DNA of 64,000 bases from positions 3,844,001 to 3,908,000 of the forward strand of contig NC_060254.1 of NCBI RefSeq assembly GCF_921293095.1. Direction: 5' to 3'. Below are positions 11,901 through 23,800 of this stretch, in pieces. How positions within the stretch are numbered: the first letter of the stretch is position 1; every line of letters begins with the position of its first letter. Both the position numbers and the translations under genes were made by a program. The DNA is from Ischnura elegans. Its lineage: Eukaryota; Arthropoda; Insecta; Odonata; Coenagrionidae. Below the pieces are notes generated by a model. It made no database searches and had not been told where the DNA came from. It saw only the letters and a program-made list of their open reading frames with translations.

Positions 11901-14332
11901 CTTTCCCTGATTCACGACGCTCACCTGAATGCTGGTGTATCACATGATCTTTATTCAACACCTTCGAAATGTTCTCTTTATCTCCATTGCCAATATTTCC
12001 CTCGTTGTTTCCTCTTCCCAGATTTACACTTTGCAGTAAGTTACTTATTTGGAAAACTAATCAAGTTTAAACTTTTATTTTTGGAAACATTTTCTTATTA
12101 CAGCCTATATTTCGTTGAATACCAATACAAAGAGCATTTCAAATTCTGAAAAATGACACCTTTTCCAGCGCTTTGGCTCAATTAGGACAGCTCAAAGTGC
12201 AATTTGAAAATGTTCCCTTCTCATGAATTTTTACCAATTTTTTTGTCAGTTTTACCAAGTCATATTTCAGAAACGGCTGAAGATAAAATAAATTCATTGG
12301 CATTTTTCTTAAGCCCACGTTGAGCATAAGACATGTTAGCAAAATCGAAAATAGTGGAGTAAAATATTAAATTATTGATTTAATGTGGAATTGTGCTCCC
12401 CTTACATTCCTGCATACCTAGCAATTACTCTTTTGGGCTAGGTTCAATGATTCATTGGGAGTCTCTGAATTGCATGGCAAAAGGAAGGAGATATTAGTAC
12501 ATTTTTGCATTTCCTTCATCAAAAAATGTATATTTATGTCCTAAGAATTATTTACCATCAGTAAGGAAACAGACTTTCTCGCAGACCAATAGTAGCCACC
12601 TCAAACTGGATACTTTTTCTTCTACAGAAGTTTGGATGCTGCAAAATGTGATACTTGAAAAGGTGCGACTTACTTGGAGAATTCAAAATCTTCTCTTTCA
12701 TAATTGCTTGAGCTTCGTCTAAAATATCTTGCAGAAATACAGATGTCCCTTTCCTAGTACTCATTCCTCGGACTCTCCCAAACTTTACATGCTTCAGTGT
12801 CGCAAGGCTTTGTTCCTCCTCGGATGGTGCGACTCCAAGCTTTCCCAAGATGTAAAATAAGGCCGTAAAATGATTGCTTTGACTGTTGTCAACCACGTAC
12901 AGCATTTGTTTGAAGTTTAACCTCCTGTACCGCTCAAGAGCACAAGCTACATCCCTCGTCAAGTATAATGTTGTGCCATCACTTTTCACCAATGTTACAG
13001 GGTTTTCGTATCCATCTACCTCCATAACCTAAATTTCGTATAGGATATGATTCAATTTCATGCAAATATCCCAGTGAAATAACAAGGAATTAAATTGAGT
13101 GCAGACAACATAGTTTTACCTTTTTTCCAGAACTGTCAACAGATAATAGACCTTCTTGTTCCATTTGTTGAAGCAAAGGCATGATTTTAGCACACCGGTA
13201 GTCGGACTCCCATGCATATTCATCAAATTTAACACCCAGCCGGTTGTACACAAGACTAAGCTCCTGTACTGTGTAATTCCTTATTTTTTCCCACTGTCTC
13301 ATTTCATGCATGCACTCATTTGAACTAAGCGAGTCACTTCTTCCAGAGGCGCCTATTTCCAGATTGTGGAATATTTCTCTAGCTTTATCTGTTATAGATG
13401 AATCCTAATGAGTAAACATAATTGGTAACTATACTATGGCATTGATTTTAAGCCATCAAAGACGAGAACCAATAGGGGGGAATGAGCATTTAGTATACAA
13501 GTATATAGAAGGATAATATGGTAGTTACCTGAGAAGCTCTTTTGTTTGCACTGACATAAGCAGAGTACAATATATTAATAGGATCCTTTCCCAAATATTC
13601 ATCTGAAACATTTTCGAATTTGAGACCTAGACTTAATAGCCCGAACTGGGTTCCCCAGTCTCCAAGGTAGTTGATTCTGGTAACATCATGGCCAACGAAC
13701 TCATAAATATTGCCAAGGAAATTACCAAGAATGGTTGACCTCAGGTGACCTAAGTGAAAAGGCTTGGCTATATTAGGTGAGCTGTGGAAAGTAAAAGTTA
13801 ATATTACATTGCAATCACCAGTACTAAATAATAATAAAAATATTTAGCAACAAGCAACCGGTAAGCTCTTCTTTACTTGCCTGAACTCGATCACAACTTT
13901 ACTTTTCTGGCATAAATTCTCCTCTACACCACGAATATCTTCCTTGAAAATGCACTTATGAATGACACTACTTATAAATTCTTTTCGATTGATAGAAAAT
14001 ACCGCTTCTTTGGTATTTATAAGTCGCACATTTTCAATTGTATCATCTGACTCTAATGAAGACAATAATTTCTCGGGATTTAAGGAGTTCAGTTTATAAA
14101 TGGGGACAATTAATTGTAGTAGATCATTTTTGGCCTTAGGAATATACATTCTTTGCATTACATTCTGAATATTCGGAGACAAATTCTCCCCTTTCCGCCG
14201 TGCTGCATTGAAAATCTAAAATAAGTAAACCTGTAAGTCATGGGAAATATGCGGCCCTTAAGGTACATTACTGGACAGTTATAAAATGTTACTAACCTTC
14301 TTTAAAACAGTTTTCTTTAGACTAGATGCCAT
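8998..14332 (-). CDS. RARS2: Mitochondrial arginyl-tRNA synthetase (nine exons, complete)
   Basis: Class I aminoacyl-tRNA synthetase that attaches arginine to mitochondrial tRNA-Arg. Exons, all minus strand: 14332-14297, 14215-13881, 13781-13529, 13404-13120, 13028-12674, 11634-11507, 10041-9893, 9754-9680 and 9148-8998 (TGA at 8998-9000). They join in phase into 588 codons, close to human RARS2 (578). Visible marks are [11 protein letters not shown] followed by the HIGH-type signature HLGH (residues 133-136), the LGDWGTQFG motif, TRDVA (327-331), the KMSKS-equivalent MSTRKG (392-397), and an anticodon-binding DALR domain with LQYTHSRL (473-480) ending in [13 protein letters not shown]. The start [12 protein letters not shown] is short, basic and hydroxylated, as in a mitochondrial presequence. 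The resemblance is to the mitochondrial rather than the cytosolic enzyme. Intron 2 uses a GC donor. Confidence 0.96.
9319..9573. mobile_element. hAT-type MITE with perfect 8-bp target duplication, in RARS2 intron 8
   Basis: The element begins CAGTGTCAGATACAG and ends, in reverse complement, CAGTAGCGGAGACTG, with poly-G/poly-C tracts just inside each end. It is flanked on both sides by the identical octamer ATTTCATG (9311-9318 and 9574-9581). An 8-bp duplication and CAGTG/CACTG-like termini are typical of hAT elements. It is 255 bp long, non-coding, and sits between exons 8 and 9 of RARS2. Confidence 0.85.
13782..13880 (-). other. RARS2: GC-AG intron (RARS2 intron 2)
   Basis: On the minus strand exon 2 ends TTCAG and the intron begins GCAAGT; the intron ends TTTCCACAG. 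Splicing here rebuilds the conserved EFSSPN of arginyl-tRNA synthetases (AG plus C makes the first serine codon). The nearby GTAAAG, four bases on, would give EFRQL and break the motif and the frame. GC donors are a known minor class handled by the major spliceosome. Confidence 0.85.
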
Positions 14333-14756
14333 TTCACTAAAAATATTAGCGTCAATAACATTTGTAATGATATAAATTAATTACTCGACAAATATCAAGA
14401 ACTCATACTTCGCTCTACGTCCATTTCGTTTGTCTCTTGTTAAAAGAAACATCTTTTGACTCATCAGAAATGAGAGTGATATTTAATGTTATATAAGTAA
14501 TAAAAACAGGATTGCCTATTTTAAAAAGGTTTCAAATGCCATATTAAGTGAGTATTCGCCGTTCACAAAATCATGGAGTTGTAATTGACTAGAATTTTGT
14601 TCTGACGTCACCACCTGTGCCGTAGTCGCCATCTTACAGAATTGGAGTATCGTTTTGTACAGCTGACCTGTCAGGCTAAAGTGTCATTTCGCTGGTGGTC
14701 GCCGTAGGATTTGGGCTTTCTAAGCCCTTCCTTGTATATAAGTCTATTTATTTATT
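14333..14756. promoter_or_regulatory. Divergent promoter region between RARS2 and lap
   Basis: The two start codons face away from each other across only 424 bp, so the start sites of both genes must lie here unless one has an undetected upstream 5' exon. Visible candidate sites are a full cAMP-response-type TGACGTCA (14603-14610), a CACCTG E-box just after it, and GCCATCTTA (about 14628-14636), which in reverse matches the AAGATGGC core of YY1/Pho sites common in housekeeping promoters. A TATA-like TGTATATAAG near 14733 is too near the lap ATG to serve a normal leader from that ATG. Transcription starts are not determined. Confidence 0.7.
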
Positions 14757-14898
14757 ATGAGTGTTAAAATGGCTGGCCAAACGATTAACGATAGACTATT
14801 GGCAGCCAGACATAGCATTGCCGGCCAAGGGTTGGCGAAATCGGTATGCAAAGCGACTACGGAGGAATTGATTGGACCTAAAAAGAAGCATCTTGACT
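14757..14898 (+). CDS. lap: lap exon 1 (ANTH N-terminus and phosphoinositide-binding lysines)
   Basis: This exon encodes 47 residues plus the first base of a tyrosine codon and ends at a consensus donor, T|GTAAGT. It holds the entire K-x9-K-x-K-H lipid-binding signature, followed by HLD. The first ATG (14757) has A at -3; the second (14769) has A at -3 and G at +4. Confidence 0.95.
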
Positions 14899-17800
14899 GT
14901 AAGTCGGCTTCCTGATTTACTAAATATTATTTATAATTATATTTCCGTGTAATTACTTCTCCCACTTTCTTGTGTGATTATTGCGATGAACTTGTTTATT
15001 TCATTGGGAATGTATGGTGGGGCGGTGATGGTCCGAGGGGAAAGTAATTTTTTGGTGTCCGGAGGAGTTGTCGTTGTAATTAAGATTTAAAGGTATAGAA
15101 AATCATGCCATGGTTGGTTAGCTGAGAGTTATATTGTTATTTCGTAATGTTCAGGGAGTTTTATTGTCATTGGTCGTGTGTTAATTTTGGCCTACTTGCC
15201 ATTTCTTGGTTAAATGTCATTGTGAAATGGTTTTCATTTTAATAATATCGCTGGAATTAGGTGGTTATTTCTTGTAGCAGCGTTTAATGGTAATTTGCCA
15301 TAGTGTATGCCACATAAGTTCTGTTGTTATTATAATTTGCTACCAAAATATCATAGCCAGGTATTGAAAGGTGGTTTAATGGTTGTGTTCATGTTGATGG
15401 ACGGGATTTCTATATTGACATTCTTGCGATTCGATTGTTCTATTTACATAATGTAGTTTTAGCTCATGCTACTTTAATTCAAACGCCCTCTTATATGAAA
15501 AGTCCAAGCGGATACTGGAATGGAAAGTGGCTAATGTAATAATAGAGGTTAGCCTGGATATTTAGGCTTTCGGCGTACTATTTCCGCGATTTTTATGTGA
15601 AGTATTTTATCATAAATCATTGAAGGAAGCATCGAACGCTACATCAATCATACATCGTATTAATTGTTCGTTTGAATTCCTAGTTATTCATTATATTAAG
15701 TCAAGACTGACGATTGTGCTGTGGATGGTATGTCGCCTACCTACGGTCGAATGCATTTGATCTTTATATCGTCACGTCTTCGAGGCTTGTCTAATTTATC
15801 ATTTCGTCGTAGTATTTTCCGTCGAAATAGTAGTCTTTTTGTGTTTCCTCGTATAATATCCAGCGTGCCTGCAGTATATTTTACAGTGATTTGGTACTTT
15901 ATGTCGGGAGCTGATTCTTGAAAATCAAATGATGAAATGACATTCAAATGGAGATCAATGAATTGTCAAAGTTCTTTTCGAATTTTAAGAGCGTGATCAA
16001 TCGTCCACGGGAAAAGTATATTCGAATGTGTGCTCTCTTTCAACCTCTTTTTGGTCATGCATCCGAGTTCGGTGACCTTCACGAACTTGGTAAATTTACA
16101 TTCTTCGCTCATGACCCTGTTTGACTGTCCAATTTACCATGTTCGATAGGTTATTGTTTTGGATCTAAGATTAAATATATACGTATTCCTTTGTTACCCC
16201 CTTAAATGGAGGTGATTTTTGTGAGCAGTCGTCGGTGGTCATTGATTTCCTGGGAAACTATGTCGTGGAGTGGGGTTTTTTTTAACGTGCATGCATATAT
16301 AATATCACGCGAAAATTTGTCAACCTTGTCAAAACACGACAGCATATAATCGACTCACTCGCTAGACCGTGACGTGATTTGCAAGCACTTATATGCCTGT
16401 ACGGGGTTTATATTTTTTTGAGGTTGGTCGAAGGGTGTCTTTGCTCAGGCGCACTAGCCCATACCTTTAATCTTTTATTTTTTATTCTGTTTAATGCCCT
16501 TCTTGGCGACACGGCGTGGCGTTTTGGGTCTTTACATGTTTAATGGCATTCGCGAAGAAAAATGGGTCTGAGTTAGGACGTTTTCGCTGCCTGCTAGCTC
16601 TCGGATTTCCCATCCCAAGCGGTAATTCATCCGTTCCACAACCGCCACCTCCCTTCCATTCCCTCCTTAGTATTTCGTCGAATCGATCGCGCGACTTGTG
16701 CCTCTGCACGGAGTGGAGCGACTTAGCTCTGGGGCCACTATGGAAGAAATTGTCTCCCCAGCTGACCCCTGCCTCGTTGGTCCACTTTTCTCATTTGACG
16801 TACCACTTTCTCCCGCTTGGTATTACGACGATTTGATTTTTTGCCACGGACTTAACTCCAATGATATGACCATGAAGGAGTGCAATGCAGTAGTGAAAGT
16901 TAAAGTCGCATTAACCGTAGAAAAAACTGCACAGTTATGAAAATGTGCCACTTGCGATCGTAAATTCAATTAGTGCTTTAAAAGTGTCTCGCACTCCCAT
17001 TTCTTAAGGCAGGTTTTAAGCCTGTGTGAAAAAAAGCGGTATGTTATGGTCCTGTCATCGATTTTACTCGACTAGCACGTTATTAAACGGTCTTCAATGA
17101 ATGAGTAATAAAATTTCGCCGCGGGGAAAGATGAGATTTTATACTTTTTTTTTGTTGATAAAGTTATGTTATGACATAATTTTTTGTCGTGCCGAACCAA
17201 ATTCATTTACATGGGAAGTAGTATTCTGTGCGTGAGGTCGAGTTATAATTGTAGAAATTTTCGAGTTGGATCGGACCTTGGTCTGTTTCTATGTTTTGAC
17301 AGTTGGGCAAAAAATTGACCCCCTATTCTTTCCTATCGAGTGACCTTTCTTAAGCCGCAGGTAACCCTCCCATTGTTCTTTAAGTTATCGAAAAGCGCAT
17401 GCAAGGGAAGGAGAAACTTGTTTCCTGATGTTATTCTTAAAAAGGTCTTTGTCAAACTACCATTTGTCAAATTTTATGCAGCCATAGAGGGAGAACTGAA
17501 AGTGACACAAGAGAACTTCTGTTTTGAAACGAGGATAGCTGCTTCACTGATGAGTGGTGAAAAAATTCGTGCCCATGAGATTTAAAAATTTCTCTCGTGT
17601 GTTATCGGCCCCGTACTGCGAATTGTATTGGCTGTCATCAGATTGCGTTGCGACGTTACCCGACGCGCCGTGGTGGATGCTACCTTTCATTTCCGCGAAT
17701 GCTTAATGGTGTGTTGATGGGGCAAGTGAGGCACTGGGTCATGAATCGTGGCTACGCACGGGGAAAGTGCCTTCATTTGTTTTCATTACCACCTCCCTCG

Positions 17801-20800
17801 CTACCAATCCCTTCGTTTTTCTATGCGCCGAAAGGAAACTCACGTCGTGATTTTGTGTACCCCTATATGAGACCCTGCGAAAGGTATTTAGCAGGGGGTG
17901 AGTCACAAGCATTGAGATGTAAGTGCTTTTGGTGGTTTTGATGTAAAGCCCCACATATTATGTAGGCGGGTTGTGCGAATCCAACATAGTATGCACTGAT
18001 CCGTTCAGCATATTAAAACGAAAGAAATTAATTTTTTAAGACTGGTTAAATGGCAATATGTTCTTCCATGCAAAGCTATATCAAAATACCGGGAAGAGGT
18101 AATGCCAAATCAAACCTGTAATGTTATAAGGATAGTGAGAATCAATGTTACAACTGGCGTAAGCAACGTATTTAAATTGTCAATGTTATGAACCCCTTCT
18201 GTTCAATGGAAGATCATCTTAAATTTTTCCATTCTGCTTGCTATCTCTTTAAGCTCCATTCCATGACCCCTTCCACAGTTTTTGTCGCTGCGCTTGGGGC
18301 ATTTTTCACATCCCCTGAAAGGGTCGGCTCTGCCATCGTTGATTTTCATTTTGATAATGCGACCGATGTCGTAGTTTGAGACTGTCATGGAGAAAAAAAA
18401 CTTATTCTGTTCGCTTGGTTCTCATTTTAGTGAAATGTACATCAGGTTAATGGTTATTCTTTGAATCGAAGACTAGCGTATAATTGGCCAAAGTTGTCCT
18501 ATGAAAGATTGCCCTCTATCATTGAATTTATTGGCACCGGCTATGTGGAATGAGAAAAGACAACGTTGAAATGGCCTGTATTTTCATCGATACTTACTGT
18601 CATAAGTACCCGTTGCGATTGAGATGTGCGATTTTTGTGCCCCTGCGAAGAGAATACTATCCCGCGCATGAATTTTGTTTGGTGTGTGTGAATGGAGAGC
18701 AGTGTATTGACTGGTAATCAATGATTTGATAATAGTTCTCGGTGACGCAGCAAGCGAGGGGGAGGAGAGGGCGAAATGTTTGGGAAATGTTACTGACTTG
18801 AGTACACTCCCTCTTATTGACTCCCTAAATGTTCCCCCTCTCCAAATTAACCCCCCTCGAAAATTTTTGTGGCTGCGACCTTGATGGATTTTGGTGTCCC
18901 TATTTTGCTTTTGTGTACCTACGGATGTATTTATTATTCGCTAATATTTTGTCCGCCAGCGCCGTGTGTATTACTAAATTTTAAAAAATCGATTTGAGTG
19001 ATTTAGAACTCCAGTAATATAGATTTATTGGAACCAGAGTCGATATATGTAACAAAAAATCTAGAGTACCGACTAAAGCATACGACAATTTCTTAAAATC
19101 TTCGATACCATGCCATTATATAACCGCGAATAATTAACAGCTGAAACCATCCCAAAAAGAAGCTCTCAGTAGACAACTATACATCTGGGAACTTGGGCTT
19201 TTAAAATGCCCCTGAAAATTATGCGATGCGATTTCTTAAAATATATATTCAGTACCTACTCAGGCACCTTCAAAGGGCATTTTTTTCTATCATAACTTCA
19301 CATAATGTGTTTCGGGTAATAGCAGTTCTGGTGCTCTTCCTCGGTGTGACCCGCTGGGCGGGGTTCTATTTTATATTTTGGACTAACCATGGCCTTTGTG
19401 AAGGAAGCAGCTATATCATCCTCTACTTTGTAAGAGTGCGCCCGGCGATAATTTGTCTCTTGATAATTATGAAGGTGAAAAACGCTTCATTTCGTTTCTA
19501 ACGCCGGAGCTATTCTCGAAGAAATCGTTCGGAATTTTTGGAATTCCTTCTCTTGAAAAATCTTTCGTCGCTTGATTTTTCGTTTCTCCTCTGTCTATCC
19601 TTTCATTTCATTGTGTGTTAGCCCAAAGTTAGCCGCAGTTTGTCCATTTCGCATATTGAGTCGGTATGTTTCATGGTGTTGGATTGTTGGAAATCCGATC
19701 TTGATGGCAGAAGTATTGTATGAGTCATGTAGGATGATCTCGTGCTTTTTTCCCGGCGTTGAGCTTGACGTGCACGCCCTGACTCATCTCACCAAAACAG
19801 TTTTTTTCGCTATACCCTGATGGGGCTGGTGATATCCCTTCGGAATGAGGAGCGCGTGAAAATAATCAAAACTGACGTTTCATGGAGTTGCTATGCCATC
19901 GTGTATTAGGCTGGCTATTTATGTAATGGTCCGAAGCAGTTCACTTAGGTCATGATTAACGAATTAAAACATAAATTAATATGGTATGAATGAATTTATT
20001 TTTATTTGTATCTATTTTGTTGTTTGTGTGGTATACCAATTGTACGTTACATTGCATAATGATGGCTGAGCAAATTACGTCTGCTTCAGAAATTTCTCTC
20101 CTAGCTGTCGCCCCGAAAAAAGTTTCTTCCATTTACCGTTCACACATCTTTGACGAGTGGGTTCGTTTGCTTATACCTCAGTTCATCCATCACTGCCTTT
20201 TCCATTATTTAGATCGATGGTGACGCACTTTTTTGAAAATTTATAAAACCTTAATTCCCTGTGTAAATCAAATTTCAACTTTTATAAAAATTCGCAAAAG
20301 TTGCAGCTCGCTTTTATAATTCATATGAAGCCAAGAGGGAGCGCGGTTTTTTTCTACCCCGCCCGCTGGTTGGAAAGGAGGCGGTGTTTATTTGAAGAGG
20401 AGAGGGGGGACTGGTGTGATTAGCTGCCAATTACACGGGGTGAAGAATGAATCCCGCAGCCCCCTCCCTCCTTCTCCGAGGTTGGGTTTAAGAGGATCGA
20501 TGTAAATCGCGAAGTTGCCGACGGATATGGGAACAAGAAAAATATACGCCCGTTTCTTTTAAGATATCCTTTCAGATGCGACAAAGATAAATTTTGGAAG
20601 CGAGACCATTTATCTATTGTTTCGGGCCGGTCTTTATGGACCGAGCATGCACCGCGCCCGTGCCGAGGGGGTGGTTGTTATTACGCGTGCCTCTGTGTCA
20701 CTTAATTTCTTATTCATAATATGTTCTCGGAGGTCATGACCTCCGCTTCTTCCCCCTGGACGCATCGGTCGATGGGCTGCAGTTTACTCGAGTGGCAGAC

Positions 20801-23800
20801 TTGGAAATGACTCATAATTTTATTAGCCTGGGAATAATAGCAGCCTCGTCCGGTTTATTTCTTTTCAAATGGTCTTCATGAGTGGCTCACGTGTTAAAGG
20901 TGGAGGTCCGAAATGCTCCCCTCATACAACTGCACATCGTGCTCTCATTGACTTTAAGAACACGCACACCTATCCCATTTTCCACCACGCTCCTATTTCG
21001 AGGTTTCTGGTGACTGATTTGTACTTTGCTCCACCCTCTTGAAGATTCCAGAGGACATATGTGTATGGAGTAGATATTTTTCTACATTTTCCGTCACATC
21101 AAGTATGAAACATTTAAATAGGAGTTAATGCATTAAGTTGAAATCATCAAATTTGTAGTTAAGGTAAATATTGATTAACCTCTATGTACACATGTAGTTA
21201 TTCAGGAAGATATCTTTTTGATCGCATAAAACATTGTCACGAACAACCGATCGAAAGGCAGTATAGCGTCCTTTTAAAACGGTATAGGCATTTCATTGAC
21301 GTCACAGTATTGGGCTTCTATGAATTCCCTCCGGCTCTATTTTAACTTATTAATTTGAATTACAAATTGAAGGTGGAGCGCAATACTGTGGAGATTATTC
21401 AAAATTCTATTTACCGTTATGTTTAGTGGCGAAGCATGTTTGGGAAAAGGTTATTTGTTTTTTCAGTCCTCTCATCCTCTCATATTATTTTAAAATTTCA
21501 TTGGATGTTTTGCTTATAACTGTATTTTCCATATTTCTTACAATAGAAAAAAATGCTTATTAGATTACGTTTGCGCTCATATTGGTGCCCTATTGGTTAA
21601 TTTCAGATAATTAACATGCTCGCAGTTATCATTCACTGTATTTTTTTGTTAAATTTTTTTAATTTGTTTGAGAAACAAGCAAACTTAGACCAGACCCAAT
21701 ATGTGCCCTGAAAATTTTAAAGCGATTGAATATATTTTGAATGAGTTACGCGTCACGAAAAAGGCACCAACACGGTGGAGTGGAAGGCATTTTATTTAAT
21801 ATTTTCAAAGCGTATTTAATCTTGTTTTCTCTCATGTTTTTCCTCCTCGCCGCTGGATGCGGTAGCTTTTTCCGAGTCGTTAATGTCCGGTGGCCGATAG
21901 CCGTGAATAGACGGAGAATGTAGCCTCAAGGTGAATGGCGAATCCTTGGCGGCGGCGGTGGTGGATAACCTTTTCCTTTTAAGCATTCCGGTCGCTCTCG
22001 AGAGTGACCCTTAAATGATTCGGATCAGAAGGTCGACGTATTGGTCGCGGGAGAGCAGGGAAGTCGGACTGACATCCGAACCAATCACGTCCTGTCGTCA
22101 CAGTCGCGAGTTCCACGGCGGGCAGGCAGGCTTCGTTCGCTTCGAGTGTTAGTGAACCCTGGGATGTGACTCACGAGCCAGGGCAGGTGGCAGCCCTCGT
22201 GATGGTGGGGAGGGGGTCTTGTCTTTTACTGTCAAGGGAAACTATGATATTTACGTTTAACTAATTTACGTGGAGAAATTAGACAAACGTCATTCTTATG
22301 AATCTTTAACATGTCACTGAAAAATTGACAACCGTCAGTGAAATTTTGTCACTCAGCCAGCCATTCAACTTTAATCTGATATCAGCCTGTGTTTATTGAA
22401 CCACGATTATGTCACGTGTGATATGATCCTCTTAATTCTGCTGTGATTTTGGAATCTGTGTTTGTTTTGGAATGCGCAGTTCGTGCTCAATGTATTTTTT
22501 TAGAATAGATATCTTAAGCGGTTGAGCGATTATCTAAACGACGAGGCGGCATTGCTCTAATTCCATTCATATTTTCAGTAGACCTCCGCATGACGATGTT
22601 GGATCCTACCACAAGCTATTTTCCCATCTCCATCTTGAACTTGCATTACTCTTCCCATGGTGCCATGGCAATATGAAATATGCTGAAATGTAATGGTGTT
22701 ATTTTATCAAGGGCTTAAAATAGTATTTTATGTCGGTAGCTTACCGTCCAGACGTTATAGTCAACGTCCTTTTGAATTAATACCACTAATATATATAGCG
22801 AAAATAGCCTTTTATTAATCGTGCGTCCACTGTATGCTATTTATATGCTTTATTCAGCATCTTATACATCGAAAAAGAAGTTGATCCCGTTTTTTCCTAA
22901 ATGTTTTCTTGCCCCATTTTGTCGTCTGCATTCTAACTTTTATGATTTGTTATTTAACTTTTGTGGAGAAATCCAAACCTCCTGCCAAACACCCTAGAGG
23001 TGGCTCGCAGGGTATTATGTAGATGTAGTGTGCGATATATGGTATATAGCGTTTCATGAAAGACCCACTTGTTATTTCATTGCAGTATTTCTATTGAAAG
23101 ACAGCGATGTTTAAAATCGATAGCCTGACGAATTGTCAAAATTCATATTATGTGGGTGACTATTTTTTGTTACCTTTTCTGGCCTTCTTTTATTGGGTGA
23201 ATGGTTTTCTACGGATGAAAAACTGGGCATTTTATTTTCTTAGGTCAGAATCCTTAAAATACTTTAGTTAAGGTAAATTTAAAGGGCCGTGTCGTTACAT
23301 TGCTTTTCACACATGGGATAAGAGGTGTCCGTGAAGTACGGTCGTCCCCATAAAGGGCGAATTTGTTCGAGTATTCATATTTACGATAAATATTTTGAGG
23401 TAATCAATTCTGCTAGTTCGCAATAAGGGTTCCCTCGCCACAGGTATAAAGGCTATGTGAATGATTATCATCGTAGGTATACCTTAAAAACCGCTATGTA
23501 TTTGTCAATAGTTTCTAATCTCTGCCTGCGTTAGCATTTCTTGTTCTTTTCCTTCGTTCAGAATCTCTAAAGTGTATGGACCATGCGTTGGCTGCGCTTT
23601 GACGTGCACCTTCGATATGTAGTTGGTGGGTCTTCATTCGAATATAGGTTATCGATTATGGGCGTTGACCCTTCGCAATGGCTGACCTTTGACGCGTCCT
23701 GTCGCACATGCAATGCCAACCTTGCTTATTAGGTTTTTGCCAGAATTAAGACTCTTCAACAAGAACATCAAGCGAAAATTATTCTAATCGTCGTATTGTT

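Noticed and set aside
11826-12149. Plus-strand 107-codon frame inside RARS2 intron 5
   Set aside because: It lies antisense in an intron and matches nothing I know; the second half is hydrophobic AT-rich noise.
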